Of a stretch of DNA of 64,000 bases, positions 26,046 through 34,628 are shown one piece after another; positions within the stretch are counted from its first letter, which is position 1; every line of letters starts with the position of its first letter. Both the position numbers and the translations under genes were made by a program. The notes beneath the pieces are model-generated. The model ran no database searches and was not told the origin of the DNA. It saw only the letters and a program-made list of their open reading frames with translations. Source of the stretch: Duganella alba (lineage in GTDB: Bacteria > Pseudomonadota > Gammaproteobacteria > Burkholderiales > Burkholderiaceae_D). The stretch is from the NCBI RefSeq assembly GCF_009674495.1, contig NZ_WKJN01000015.1, positions 1 through 64,000 on the forward strand, given 5' to 3'.

Positions 26046-26651
26046 CTACAGGAACAGGGAAATCGCCAGAGTCCACATGATCAACGCGATAATGCCGTCC
26101 AAAATACGCCAAGCATTGGGTCGGGAAAATATCGGCGTCAAATAACGCGCTCCCAGTCCCAAACTGCTGAACCATATGGTCGATGCCAGCATCGCCCCCA
26201 GCGCAAAATACCAGCGCCCGTCGCCGGGCTGCTGGCCGCCTATCGACCCTAATAAAACCACGGTATCGAGATAAACATGGGGATTTAATAAACTGAATGC
26301 CAGCATAGCTGCAATAACAGTGCGACGATCTGGCGCGGTATTATTTTCATTCGTCACCATTGCACCAGGATGCAATGCGGATCGCGCCGCCCGCAATCCA
26401 TACCAGAATAAAAACCCGAAACCTGTGATTTTTATCCAAAATAAAAGACTGGGCGCCTCAATAATCAATTGCCCCATGCCGGCGACGCCAGCGCCAATGA
26501 GCACCACGTCGCAGATAATACAAATGGCGATGCAGGTCAGCACGAATTCGCGTTTCAGCGCCTGCCTGAGTAAATACGCATTTTGTGAACCAATCGCAAC
26601 GATCAGGCTGCCGCCCAAGCCGATGCCCTTCAAAAAAGCAGTGAATTCCAT
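26046..26651 (-). CDS. argO: LysE/ArgO family amino acid exporter (201 aa)
   Basis: This six-helix inner membrane protein has the LysE/ArgO landmarks: an N-terminal helix with GSQNAYLLRQAL and the loop NPHVYLDTVVLLGSIGGQ (about 128-145), close to E. coli ArgO. I chose ATG 26651 because CGGAG lies 7 bases before it and family members start this way, although the frame is open further upstream. It exports arginine or lysine. It is divergent from an ArgP-type regulator across an 87-bp A/T-rich gap, the classical arrangement. Confidence 0.88.
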   Translation of the reverse strand: MEFTAFLKGIGLGGSLIVAIGSQNAYLLRQALKREFVLTCIAICIICDVVLIGAGVAGMGQLIIEAPSLLFWIKITGFGFLFWYGLRAARSALHPGAMVTNENNTAPDRRTVIAAMLAFSLLNPHVYLDTVVLLGSIGGQQPGDGRWYFALGAMLASTIWFSSLGLGARYLTPIFSRPNAWRILDGIIALIMWTLAISLFL

Positions 26652-26738
26652 GAGCTTCTCCGTGCAAAAAACCGCCAGATTACGGCCCATCGGAAGATAA
26701 GTATAATTAATATTATTTGCCAAATATTAGGTGAGCTA

Positions 26739-27623
26739 ATGAGCCGCGTAGACTACCGGGGACTGGCCGCGCTCGACGCGGTGATCGATCATGGCAGCTT
26801 TGACAAGGCCGCCGCCGCGCTGTCGATCACCCAGTCGGCGGTGTCGCAACGCATCCGCATGCTGGAAAACAGCGCCGGCGAGCTGCTGATCATCCGCAGC
26901 CAGCCGCCCTTGCCGACCGAAACCGGCCAGCGTTTGATCGCCCATTACCGCCAGGTGCGGCTGCTGGAATCGGCGCTGGACAAGCGTCCCGGCGACACCG
27001 ATGTCCGCCCGGAAATCGCCATCGCCGTCAACGCCGACAGCGCCGCGACCTGGCTGCAGGAAGCCGTCACGCCGCTGATGAGCCGCGGCGATTGCATGCT
27101 GCAGATCCATCTGGACGACCAGGACCACACGTTGACCATGTTGCGCGAAGGCCGGGTTTTCGGCTGCGTGACCAGCGAAACCGCCCAGGTGCCGGGCACC
27201 ACCGTCACGCCGCTGGGCGTCATGCGCTATTTATGCGTCGCCAGCCCGGCGTTTGCCGCGCGCTGGTTCCCGGACGGCATGAACGCGCAAGCCGTGCAGC
27301 AGGCGCCGGCGCTGAATTTCGACCGCAAGGACATGCTGCAAACCCGCTTCATCGCCCAGCACACGGGCTATACGGGCCGCTATCCGCACCATGCGCTGGC
27401 CAGTTCGGATGGTTTTGTGCGGTTTCTGGAGGGGGGACTGGGTTACGGCATGCTGCCGATCCCGCAATGCGAGCGGCAATTAAAGGAAGGCACACTGGTC
27501 GACCTGGCGCCGGGCGAGTGGCTGGATATTCCATTGGTATGGCATATGTGGGACATACAGACCCCGTTTACGCGCGCTTTGTCGGACAACCTGGTCGCAA
27601 CTGCACGCAACTGGCTGCGTTAA
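26739..27623 (+). CDS. argP: ArgP/IciA-type LysR family regulator (294 aa)
   Basis: The N-terminal winged HTH (about 5-60) reads LDAVIDHGSFDKAAAALSITQSAVSQRIRMLE, close to E. coli ArgP, and the co-inducer domain contains AVNADSAATWL, also an ArgP hallmark. It should activate the divergent argO gene in response to arginine or lysine. The shared 26652-26738 region is A/T-rich and contains TTAATATTATTTGCCAAATA, where the regulator probably binds. Its stop overlaps the stop of the convergent methyltransferase gene by 4 bases. Confidence 0.9.
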   Translation: MSRVDYRGLAALDAVIDHGSFDKAAAALSITQSAVSQRIRMLENSAGELLIIRSQPPLPTETGQRLIAHYRQVRLLESALDKRPGDTDVRPEIAIAVNADSAATWLQEAVTPLMSRGDCMLQIHLDDQDHTLTMLREGRVFGCVTSETAQVPGTTVTPLGVMRYLCVASPAFAARWFPDGMNAQAVQQAPALNFDRKDMLQTRFIAQHTGYTGRYPHHALASSDGFVRFLEGGLGYGMLPIPQCERQLKEGTLVDLAPGEWLDIPLVWHMWDIQTPFTRALSDNLVATARNWLR

Positions 27624-28693
27624 GTCGCCCATTCCTCGCGCACGCGGGCTTCCCACGCATCCGCGTCCGGCTGGTGCAGATAGCGCTCTTCCGACGCTGG
27701 CACCGTCATCTGCGGGCCGATGCGCTGGTAAATCATCACGCTGGTCCACGACAAGGTGCCAGGCCCATGCGTTTCCAGCAACCGGAACGCCGGATGCTGG
27801 ATCGGATAAGTGGTGGTGGTGACCAGCGCGCCTTCCGGCAGTTCGCGCGCCAGCTTGTTGCTGATCGCATCCATCAGCGGCCCGAAGCAGGTGCTGTACA
27901 GGAACACCAGGCTGGCGCCGCGCACATCCACCTTGAACATATCGCTCTCGATGAAGGCGATGCGTGATCCCAGCTCCAGCAGGTGGCGGCCGGTCGTTTG
28001 CGCGCCGGAAGGCAGCAGCAGCGGCGCATCCGCCAGCAGCGGCTGCGGCAGGGATTCCAGCCCCAGGCGATTCAGCGTCAGCAAGCTCACCAACCGTTCC
28101 TGCGCCAGGCGATGCCGGTAAGTCATCAGCTCGATGCCGACGCAGCGCGTAAACGGCAAGGTCAGCGCGGCCGTCATCACCACTTTGCCCAGGCCGCTGC
28201 CCAGATCGACCATCACGCCGCCCGGCGGCAGGAAGGGTTTGACCGCGTCGAAGTAGTTTTCCAGCTCGAAGCGCTGCATTTCGCCGTAGATGAGACCACC
28301 TTCCTGTATCAGCCAGGCATGGACTTCATCATCGGAAATGTCTTCCAGTTCGCGGAAGCCCGGCAGCGCCGCCAGCTTGGGCAGCATGCCCAGCGGCAGG
28401 ATGCTGGCCGGCAGCGTGCCGATCATCACGCTCAGGTGGGGACGCAGGCGTTGCAGCAGATAATCCTGCCGGTCTGGCCGCTCCAGGCAGGCGCGCAGCG
28501 CGTAGCCGATTTCCAGGAAGGAGAGGAAAGGCGAATCCGGCGTCAGCTCCAGCGTCGGCCGCGCGTGTGATTCGCCGCCCTGGATGCTTTGGAACAGCGC
28601 CTCGAAGATATCAGCGGGCCGGCCGAAGCGCTGCACCGGCTCGGTGGCGCGATTTTCAGTACGAAAACGGGGATGCAGGGTCGTGCTATTCAT
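27620..28693 (-). CDS. SAM-dependent methyltransferase with Dot1-like motifs (357 aa)
   Basis: The centre of the protein carries a SAM-binding motif MVDLGSGLGKVV (161-172), followed by an acidic residue at the end of the next strand (VGIEL, E188). Upstream lies an YGEM motif (136-139) and downstream VFLYSTCFGP. The set YGE, DLGSGxG, GxE and a late FGP loop is that of the Dot1 histone-lysine methyltransferase fold. Bacteria have no canonical nucleosome, so the substrate is unknown. About 130 residues of unassigned N-terminal sequence precede the domain. A DUF5710 protein gene lies 43 bases upstream on the same strand. Confidence 0.72.
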   Translation of the reverse strand: MNSTTLHPRFRTENRATEPVQRFGRPADIFEALFQSIQGGESHARPTLELTPDSPFLSFLEIGYALRACLERPDRQDYLLQRLRPHLSVMIGTLPASILPLGMLPKLAALPGFRELEDISDDEVHAWLIQEGGLIYGEMQRFELENYFDAVKPFLPPGGVMVDLGSGLGKVVMTAALTLPFTRCVGIELMTYRHRLAQERLVSLLTLNRLGLESLPQPLLADAPLLLPSGAQTTGRHLLELGSRIAFIESDMFKVDVRGASLVFLYSTCFGPLMDAISNKLARELPEGALVTTTTYPIQHPAFRLLETHGPGTLSWTSVMIYQRIGPQMTVPASEERYLHQPDADAWEARVREEWAT

Positions 28694-28736
28694 GCGAACG
28701 AGGATTGCACTTCTCGTTAGTTTTGTAAATAGAACA

Positions 28737-29102
28737 TCACGCCGGACGCAACGGTTTTAGCATCTTCGCAACATCTTCGTAGTGCGCCTGCCAGCCGGAG
28801 GCGGCCAGCTTGGGTGCGCACACCGGGCAGACCTCGAAGGGGTTGCAGTCGTGTTGCAGCCCGGTGTACAGGCGGCCGATGACAGGCTTGCCGGCATACG
28901 AATCCGTCATCACCGGACGCGACTTGAGCGACGGCTTGGCCACCGCCGGCACGAAATCGGCGCCGCCGGGCGGCAGCCAGCGCTCGAACGCCTCGACCGG
29001 CTTACCGTCCGGCACATACCAGGATTTGCGCTCGCCATTCCAGCGCGCGCCAAGCGCCTTGGCTTCTTCTTTTTCCGCGAACGGCACTTTTAAAAACATC
29101 AT
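28737..29102 (-). CDS. DUF5710 domain protein with C-terminal cysteine cluster (121 aa)
   Basis: The first 42 residues (VPFAEKEEAKALGARW..RKSWYVP) match DUF5710, a small domain often attached to DNA-primase/TraC-like and topoisomerase-like proteins of mobile elements. Here it stands almost alone, followed by a linker and DCNPFEVCPVC (C86, C92, C95), which may bind zinc with a further ligand. The start could be either of two adjacent ATGs (29102 or 29099). It precedes the Dot1-like gene and may be co-transcribed with it. Confidence 0.7.
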   Translation of the reverse strand: MMFLKVPFAEKEEAKALGARWNGERKSWYVPDGKPVEAFERWLPPGGADFVPAVAKPSLKSRPVMTDSYAGKPVIGRLYTGLQHDCNPFEVCPVCAPKLAASGWQAHYEDVAKMLKPLRPA

Positions 29103-29162
29103 CTCAATTACTCCGCGACAGCAAGATTGTTATTTTACTGTCTGCCGCTTATATTGGCGCAT

Positions 29163-29615
29163 ATGAACCGCATCCACCGCGCCACCGCCGCCGAGCTCAA
29201 CGACGCCCGCCATCTGCTGCACGAATATTTCGACGTCATCAATGTCGTGCTGCGCGATGACGACGACGCCATCCGCGCCTTCCTCAACGACGCCAGCTCG
29301 GCCATGTGGATCGCCTACGTCAACGATGTGCCGGCCGCCTGCGTGGCCATGCGTCCGCTGGCCGAAGTGCCCGGCGCCACCGAGTGCAAGCGCCTGTACG
29401 TGAAGCCCGACTATCGCCGCCTCGGCCTGGCCGACGCGCTGATGGACGCGCTGGAAAGCCACGCGGCCCAGGCTGGCCATGACGCCGTCTACCTCGACAC
29501 CAAGGACGACCTGATCGGCGCCATCAAGCTTTACGACCGCCTTGGTTACGAACGCTGCGCGCGCTACAACGACAATCCGCAGGCCACCATTTTCATGCGC
29601 AAGCGCTTGCGCTGA
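29163..29615 (+). CDS. GNAT family N-acetyltransferase (150 aa)
   Basis: A compact single-domain acetyltransferase. The acetyl-CoA pyrophosphate loop is seen as YRRLGLADAL (84-93), following the strand CKRLYV. The C-terminal LYDRLGYERCARY is the usual motif B end. ATG 29163 is chosen over an upstream start at 29127 because the added residues are not family-like. The acceptor (amino acid, antibiotic or protein) cannot be deduced. Confidence 0.88.
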   Translation: MNRIHRATAAELNDARHLLHEYFDVINVVLRDDDDAIRAFLNDASSAMWIAYVNDVPAACVAMRPLAEVPGATECKRLYVKPDYRRLGLADALMDALESHAAQAGHDAVYLDTKDDLIGAIKLYDRLGYERCARYNDNPQATIFMRKRLR

Positions 29616-29667
29616 GGTTTTCGTAAACGCCGGCGCAACAATCGGTGCTGTATGCGAAAATGGCGAT

Positions 29668-30312
29668 ATGCCTACGATAGAACCTCTTACCCTGACACTG
29701 GCGGAGCTGGCCGAACGCTGGAACATGCTGCCGCAAGAAGTGCTGATCTCGCCGCACGCCCTGCCCATGTATTTTTACTTTGACGGCCTGGTGTTCGACT
29801 TCAACGACAAATGGCACCGCGCCAACGGCGACGTCAGCATCGTGCAGACGCTGGAAGGCCATAAGACGCGCCAGTCCACGCTGGAAATCGACCTGCAGCG
29901 CCAGACCATGCACAAGCGCGGCCTGCTGAAGCTGACGCAATGGGAAGAAGCGCTGAGCGACGAGGAAATGCAAAGCCAGCAAGCCGAGTCCGACCGCCTG
30001 ACCGCTGAAATCGCGCGCCTGGCCGAACTGCTGCAAAAGCGCGCCGAAGAACGCCAGCGCCGCGTGCGCAACGGCCTACTGCGCACCGCGCCGCGCACGC
30101 TGAGCGAAATCGCCGACCGCGGCCAGACCCGCTTCCCGCAATTCGCCTACATGCCGCACACGCCCAACCGGCCGGCCGGCGAAACGCCCGCCATTCCCGA
30201 AGGCGCCGTGGTCGCCCTGGAGGACGGCTTCCCGCTGAAAGAATTCCTGACCGGCGCGGACCTGGTGGTGTCGATGCTGGACGTCCGCGCCGTCGAAGAC
30301 GCCGCTACGTAA
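29668..30312 (+). CDS. Hypothetical protein with central coiled coil (214 aa)
   Basis: The frame is open from 29542, but MPTIEPLTLTLAELAERW at 29668 is the most natural start; the upstream part would overlap the GNAT gene. The N-terminal half (about 10-80) is folded and has YFYFDGLVFDF. Residues 88-128 form a charged coiled coil (EMQSQQAESDRLTAEIARLA). The tail is rich in Pro and Arg. It overlaps the convergent oxidoreductase gene by 8 bases. No family is recognised; an N-terminal DNA- or protein-binding module is possible but unproven. Confidence 0.6.
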   Translation: MPTIEPLTLTLAELAERWNMLPQEVLISPHALPMYFYFDGLVFDFNDKWHRANGDVSIVQTLEGHKTRQSTLEIDLQRQTMHKRGLLKLTQWEEALSDEEMQSQQAESDRLTAEIARLAELLQKRAEERQRRVRNGLLRTAPRTLSEIADRGQTRFPQFAYMPHTPNRPAGETPAIPEGAVVALEDGFPLKEFLTGADLVVSMLDVRAVEDAAT

Positions 30313-31423
30313 GCGCAATCCGCTTCTGCTCGCGCGCCGAGCGGTAGATTGCTTCGATGATGCGGATGTCGCGCAAGCCTTCTTCGCCCGGCACGATCGG
30401 TTCCTTGTTGTTGATGATACACAGCGACAGGTGGTCCAGCTGGCCGGACCATTGCGTCGCGCCCGGCCCCGGCGGCGGGTTGACCGGCGTGCTGCGGTCC
30501 TGTCCCACCCACAATTTGTTGCCGTCGTAACGGGTGCCCGGCTCCAGGTCGATGCGCCCCTTGTCGCCCATCAACAGGATGTGGTTCTGATTGGCGCTGT
30601 ACATCGACATGCAGGAGGCGATCACGCCCGACGGGAATTCCAGCTGGAACTCGATCATGTCCTCCACCTCGCGGAAGCGCGGATCGTTGCGGTCCGTGGT
30701 TTCCTTGGCGTAGACCGAGACCGGCTCTTCGGCCGTCATGTAACGTGCGGCGTTCAGCGCGTAAATGCCGATATCCATCAGTGAACCGCCGCCAGACATC
30801 GCCTTCTTCAAACGCCAGGCATTGGGATTGCTGGCCGTGAAACCGTGCTCGGAACGGAAATAGCGCAGCTTGCCGATCTCCCCTGCGCGGGCACGGCGGC
30901 GGGCTTCCAGGTTGTAGGGTTCGAAGTGGCAGCGGTAGCCGATCATCAGCTTCTTGCCGGCTTTTTTGCAGGCGGCGATCATGGCCTGGCATTCAGCCGA
31001 CGAGACCGCCATCGGCTTCTCGCACATCACGTGCTTGCCGGCAGCGGCGGCGCGGATGGTGTACTCGGCGTGCATCGACACGGGCAGGCAGACGTAGACC
31101 ACGTCGATGTCCGGATTGTCCTTGATGCTGTCGAAATTCTTGTAATCGTAGATGCTGCTTTCCGGCACGCCGTACTCGGCCGCCACGCGCCTGGCCTTGA
31201 CTGCGTCGCCGCTGACCAGCGCCACCAGCTTGCTGTGCTGGCAGTTCTTAAACTGCGGAATGATGATCCCCAGTCCATAACCGCCCAGCCCGACAACCGC
31301 ATAGCCCAGCTTGCGGTCCGGCGTTGCCGCCATCGCCGGAAGTCCCGCTGCAAGTCCGGCCGCAGAGAGCGTGATAGCGCTACCAGCAGCAAGCACGACA
31401 CCGCGTCGATTCAAATCAATCAT
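30305..31423 (-). CDS. Exported Gfo/Idh/MocA family oxidoreductase (372 aa)
   Basis: The N-terminus MIDLNRRGVVLAAGSAITLS has a twin arginine and a hydrophobic stretch ending AMAA, a Tat-like signal as in periplasmic glucose-fructose oxidoreductase. The NAD(P)-binding loop is VVGLGGYGLG (43-52) and the family EKP motif is CEKPMAV near 135. The C-terminal domain has GGGSLMDIGIYALNAARY, shared with GFOR. The likely reaction is sugar or cyclitol oxidation/reduction with a tightly bound nucleotide. GGAG lies 7 bases upstream of the ATG. It is monocistronic. Confidence 0.86.
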   Translation of the reverse strand: MIDLNRRGVVLAAGSAITLSAAGLAAGLPAMAATPDRKLGYAVVGLGGYGLGIIIPQFKNCQHSKLVALVSGDAVKARRVAAEYGVPESSIYDYKNFDSIKDNPDIDVVYVCLPVSMHAEYTIRAAAAGKHVMCEKPMAVSSAECQAMIAACKKAGKKLMIGYRCHFEPYNLEARRRARAGEIGKLRYFRSEHGFTASNPNAWRLKKAMSGGGSLMDIGIYALNAARYMTAEEPVSVYAKETTDRNDPRFREVEDMIEFQLEFPSGVIASCMSMYSANQNHILLMGDKGRIDLEPGTRYDGNKLWVGQDRSTPVNPPPGPGATQWSGQLDHLSLCIINNKEPIVPGEEGLRDIRIIEAIYRSAREQKRIALT

Positions 31424-31475
31424 CTCCTCACTCCTTTATTGGGGTTGTGGAGATGATTTTAGTACAAGAACAACC

Positions 31476-32441
31476 TTACTGCGCGCTGGTCTTCTTCGAT
31501 ATCTGCGCCAGGGCCGCATCCAGCGCCTGTGCCGCCGGCACATTCACGTCCGGCTGCACGCCGGTGCGCTCCCAGTTGGCTTTGGTAACCGGGTCCACGC
31601 TGCGGCCGATGGCGACAAAAGCGATCAAGTGATGCGAAACAGGCTCGCCGAACTGCTTGTGTGCGCCGCCGGACGTCTTCGTGCCGACGATGATCGCGCG
31701 CTTTTGCCGCTGCAGGCCATAGACGAATGCTTCGGAGGCGGAGACGGTCTCCTCATCGACCAGCACGTACAGCGGACGCTTGCTGCCGTAGCGCGGCCCG
31801 GCCAGCTTGGTGGTCGTGATGAAGGAATCGGTGACCTTGCCGTCGCGGTCCAGTTCATCGAGTAAATGCACAGGGCGATCATCAAAGAAATAGCTGGAGA
31901 GCAGCGTCACCATTGGCGGCATGCCGCCGTGGCCATCGCGCAGGTCGATAATCATGGCCTCGCTGCCGGCAGCCTGTGCCATGACCTTCGCCAGCGCCTC
32001 GCTGGAAAACTGGTCGACGGGGCCGAAGCGGCTCACCTGCAGATACGCCACCTTGCCTTTCATCTCAAATTTTGCCAAACCAAAGTTATCCGGACCGGGC
32101 CGTGCGACCGGCTTGGCTGGCGTAGCCGGCGCGGGCGGTGGCGGCGGTTCATCCAGCGCATCAAACTCGACGTAGACCAGGCCGTTATGCTGGTCCGGCA
32201 AGATGGCGTCCAGATCTTTTTCTACCTTGTCCGCCAACGCCTTTTCATCCAGCCCGGCATAGTCGCCATGCGTCAGATGAGCGCGCAGGCCATCCGCCAA
32301 CAGCTTGCCTTTAGCTGGGAACACGTAAGTATCTTGCAGCTTCTGCGCGTAATCCTCAATCACCTTGGCGCGCGCCGCATCGTCGAAGGAGGCAGCACTC
32401 GCCGCGCCAGCAAACAACATCGAAAGCAATAAGAAACGCAT
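31476..32441 (-). CDS. S41 family (tail-specific/IRBP-like) peptidase, secreted (321 aa)
   Basis: A short signal peptide (MRFLLLSMLFAGAASA) is followed by an N-terminal helical domain, a proline-rich linker with five prolines (about 99-103), and an S41 catalytic domain. The nucleophile is in ETVSASEAF (S234, T-x-S-A-x-E pattern), and GTKTSGGAHKQFG lies downstream. No PDZ domain is evident, as in IRBP-like short members. The site is periplasmic. It is divergent from an ABC exporter, with a putative operator in the shared region. Confidence 0.87.
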   Translation of the reverse strand: MRFLLLSMLFAGAASAASFDDAARAKVIEDYAQKLQDTYVFPAKGKLLADGLRAHLTHGDYAGLDEKALADKVEKDLDAILPDQHNGLVYVEFDALDEPPPPPAPATPAKPVARPGPDNFGLAKFEMKGKVAYLQVSRFGPVDQFSSEALAKVMAQAAGSEAMIIDLRDGHGGMPPMVTLLSSYFFDDRPVHLLDELDRDGKVTDSFITTTKLAGPRYGSKRPLYVLVDEETVSASEAFVYGLQRQKRAIIVGTKTSGGAHKQFGEPVSHHLIAFVAIGRSVDPVTKANWERTGVQPDVNVPAAQALDAALAQISKKTSAQ

Positions 32442-32509
32442 CGTGTCTACCTTGTCATTTTAATTAGATGCCTGGATCGTAACATAACCGCTTATGTAAA
32501 TACATTCAC

Positions 32510-32543
32510 TATATCGCTTGACGCTATATCGACCACCGATATA
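32510..32543. promoter_or_regulatory. TATATCG inverted/direct repeat, putative operator
   Basis: TATATCG (32525-32531) and CGATATA (32537-32543) form a perfect 7-bp inverted repeat with a 5-base spacer. A third copy, TATATCG, lies at 32510-32516. It sits between the divergent S41 peptidase and ABC exporter genes in otherwise GC-rich DNA, so a repressor site is likely. No regulator gene lies next to it. Confidence 0.55.
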
Positions 32544-32577
32544 CGATTGTTCCATCGCAACCTTTGGGATGAACGTG

Positions 32578-33312
32578 ATGATCGAAGTGACCAACCTGAA
32601 TAAGTCGTTCGGCAAGTTGCGGGCGTTGAACAATGTGTCCTTCAAGGCAGGCAACGGCGGCATCACCTGCATGCTGGGCCCGAATGGCGCCGGCAAGACC
32701 AGCCTGCTGCGCACCCTGCTCGGCCTGATGCCGCGCGACAGCGGAGCCGTCTACGTGGACGGCGTCGACCCGGCCGCCGACGCCCGGACCGTCCGTGCCT
32801 CGATCGGCTTCCTGCCGGACCAGGTCGGCCTCTACGACCGCCTGACCGCACGCGAATACCTGAGCTACTTCGCCCGCCTCGGCGGCATGGACGCACCGCA
32901 AACACAGGCGCGCGTTGCCGAAGTTGCCGAACTGTTCGACATCGAGTCCCTGCTGAACCGGCGCACCCTCGGCTTCTCGCAAGGCGAACGGATGCGCGTT
33001 TCGCTGGCGCGCGCCACACTGACTCGACCGCGGAATCTGATCCTGGACGAGCCAACGCGCGGACTGGACGTGATGAGCACGCGCACCTTGCGCAAAGCCC
33101 TACTCTCGCTGCGCGCATCGGGCTGCTGCATCCTGCTGTCGACGCACATCATGCAGGAAGTGGCGCAGTTGAGCGACCACATCGTCGTGATGGCGCGCGG
33201 AACGGTGATCGCCTCCGGCTCGCAACAGCAACTCCAGCAAGCGTCCGACGCGGACGACCTGGAAGACGCCTTCGTCAACCTGGTGGCTACCGCAGAAATG
33301 GAGTACGCATGA
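32578..33312 (+). CDS. ABC transporter ATP-binding protein, NatA-like (244 aa)
   Basis: Walker A is GPNGAGKT (34-41), the signature is FSQGE (near 132) in place of LSGGQ, and Walker B is LILDEPT (near 156-162), followed by a switch histidine in LLSTHIM. I start it at ATG 32578 (MIEVTNLNKSFG); an ATG at 32569 would add only three residues. It drives the ABC-2 permease encoded next, whose gene overlaps its end by 4 bases. NatAB-type pairs export sodium or small molecules and peptides; the substrate is unknown. Confidence 0.9.
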   Translation: MIEVTNLNKSFGKLRALNNVSFKAGNGGITCMLGPNGAGKTSLLRTLLGLMPRDSGAVYVDGVDPAADARTVRASIGFLPDQVGLYDRLTAREYLSYFARLGGMDAPQTQARVAEVAELFDIESLLNRRTLGFSQGERMRVSLARATLTRPRNLILDEPTRGLDVMSTRTLRKALLSLRASGCCILLSTHIMQEVAQLSDHIVVMARGTVIASGSQQQLQQASDADDLEDAFVNLVATAEMEYA

Positions 33313-34424
33313 ACATCCTCACCATCGTACTGGGCAAAGAACTGCGCGAAAGCATGCGCGACCGCCGCACGCTGATCATGCTGGGCGTATGCGTCGTGGT
33401 CTATCCGCTGCTGCTGGCGCTGCTGCTGACCAAACAGATCCGCGCCGCCGAACCGCAGCAGACGTTCATCGAAGTGGCGCTGCTTGAATCGTCCGCGCCG
33501 CTGTCCGCCTACCTGACACAGCACCACGTCAACGTGCACACGGTGCGCGACGCCGGCGAACTATCGCGCAGTCCATCCGCACAGGAAGGAACCGTAGGCG
33601 TCGCCATGGAAGGCAGCGACGACCTGACCGTCTACTACGACAGCACGACGGTCAAAACCGAAGCCTACCAGCGCCTGCTTGGCTTGCTGCGAGATTTCAA
33701 TACCCAGCAATTCGTCCGCGCGCATCCCGACGCTGCGCAGTTGCCGCAACTCAGCGAACAAGACACCAGCTCCAGCGCACTGCGCGCCGGCGACCAGATC
33801 AAGGGCTTCATCGGCATGCTGTTCATGCCCGCCTTCTTCTTTTGCATGAGCACGGTGATTGACGCCACGGCCGGCGAAAAGGAACGCCGCACCGCTGAAG
33901 TGCTGCTGGCGCAACCGCTGTCGCCGGTATCGCTGATCGCCGGCAAATGGCTGAGCGCGTCGCTGATCGGCGTGGTGGGATTGAGTGCCGAGCTGCTGCT
34001 GGTGCACGGACTGATGCTGTCATTGCCGCTGGAACAGATCGGCATGTCGTGGACGGTGAGCACGGCGGAAATTATCGGCCTGTGCATCGCCAGCGCCAGC
34101 CTGCCGCTCCTGGCCGCAGCCGTGGAAATGGCGCTGGCCATCAACGCCAGGACCTACAAGGAAGCGCAGACCACGGTCGGCCTGACCGCCATGGTGCCGC
34201 TGCTGATTTCCGTGCTGGCCGGCGTGATGGGCGTCGCCCCACACATCGCACAGGCGTTGCCGATGCTCAGCAACCACTACCTGCTGCAACAGCTGGCCTC
34301 CGGCGCGCATCCCGGTCTGATGCAGTATGGCAGCGTGTTCCTGATCAATTTACTGTGCGCGGCGCCGTTCCTGGCCTTCGCGGCTGCACGCATCTCCCGC
34401 CCAGGCTACCTGGCGAATGCCTGA
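33309..34424 (+). CDS. ABC-2 type permease, NatB-like (371 aa)
   Basis: The topology is that of NatB-type exporters: an N-terminal helix (LIMLGVCVVVYPLLLALLL, about 18-36), a large extracytoplasmic domain (about 40-165), then a cluster of five or six helices, with the ABC-2 motif EKERRTAEVLLAQPLSP (about 191-207) contacting the ATPase. The ATGA overlap with the ATPase gene means translational coupling. A 204-base gap without clear features follows. Confidence 0.87.
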   Translation: MNILTIVLGKELRESMRDRRTLIMLGVCVVVYPLLLALLLTKQIRAAEPQQTFIEVALLESSAPLSAYLTQHHVNVHTVRDAGELSRSPSAQEGTVGVAMEGSDDLTVYYDSTTVKTEAYQRLLGLLRDFNTQQFVRAHPDAAQLPQLSEQDTSSSALRAGDQIKGFIGMLFMPAFFFCMSTVIDATAGEKERRTAEVLLAQPLSPVSLIAGKWLSASLIGVVGLSAELLLVHGLMLSLPLEQIGMSWTVSTAEIIGLCIASASLPLLAAAVEMALAINARTYKEAQTTVGLTAMVPLLISVLAGVMGVAPHIAQALPMLSNHYLLQQLASGAHPGLMQYGSVFLINLLCAAPFLAFAAARISRPGYLANA

Positions 34425-34628
34425 GAAAACCGCGATTTCTTACTCAAAAATTCCGCATCAGGATCGAGGTCGGGAAATTGACGAATCACCGGCCTCATCA
34501 GCTCCTCGCACATGCATGATAATCCTTCGAAATAAACTAATAGCAATGTTACAAATCACGACAATCAGGCCATAAACAAGCGGTAAAATATTCAGGAATG
34601 GCTTTTTTACTAACGCACGGAGATGATC

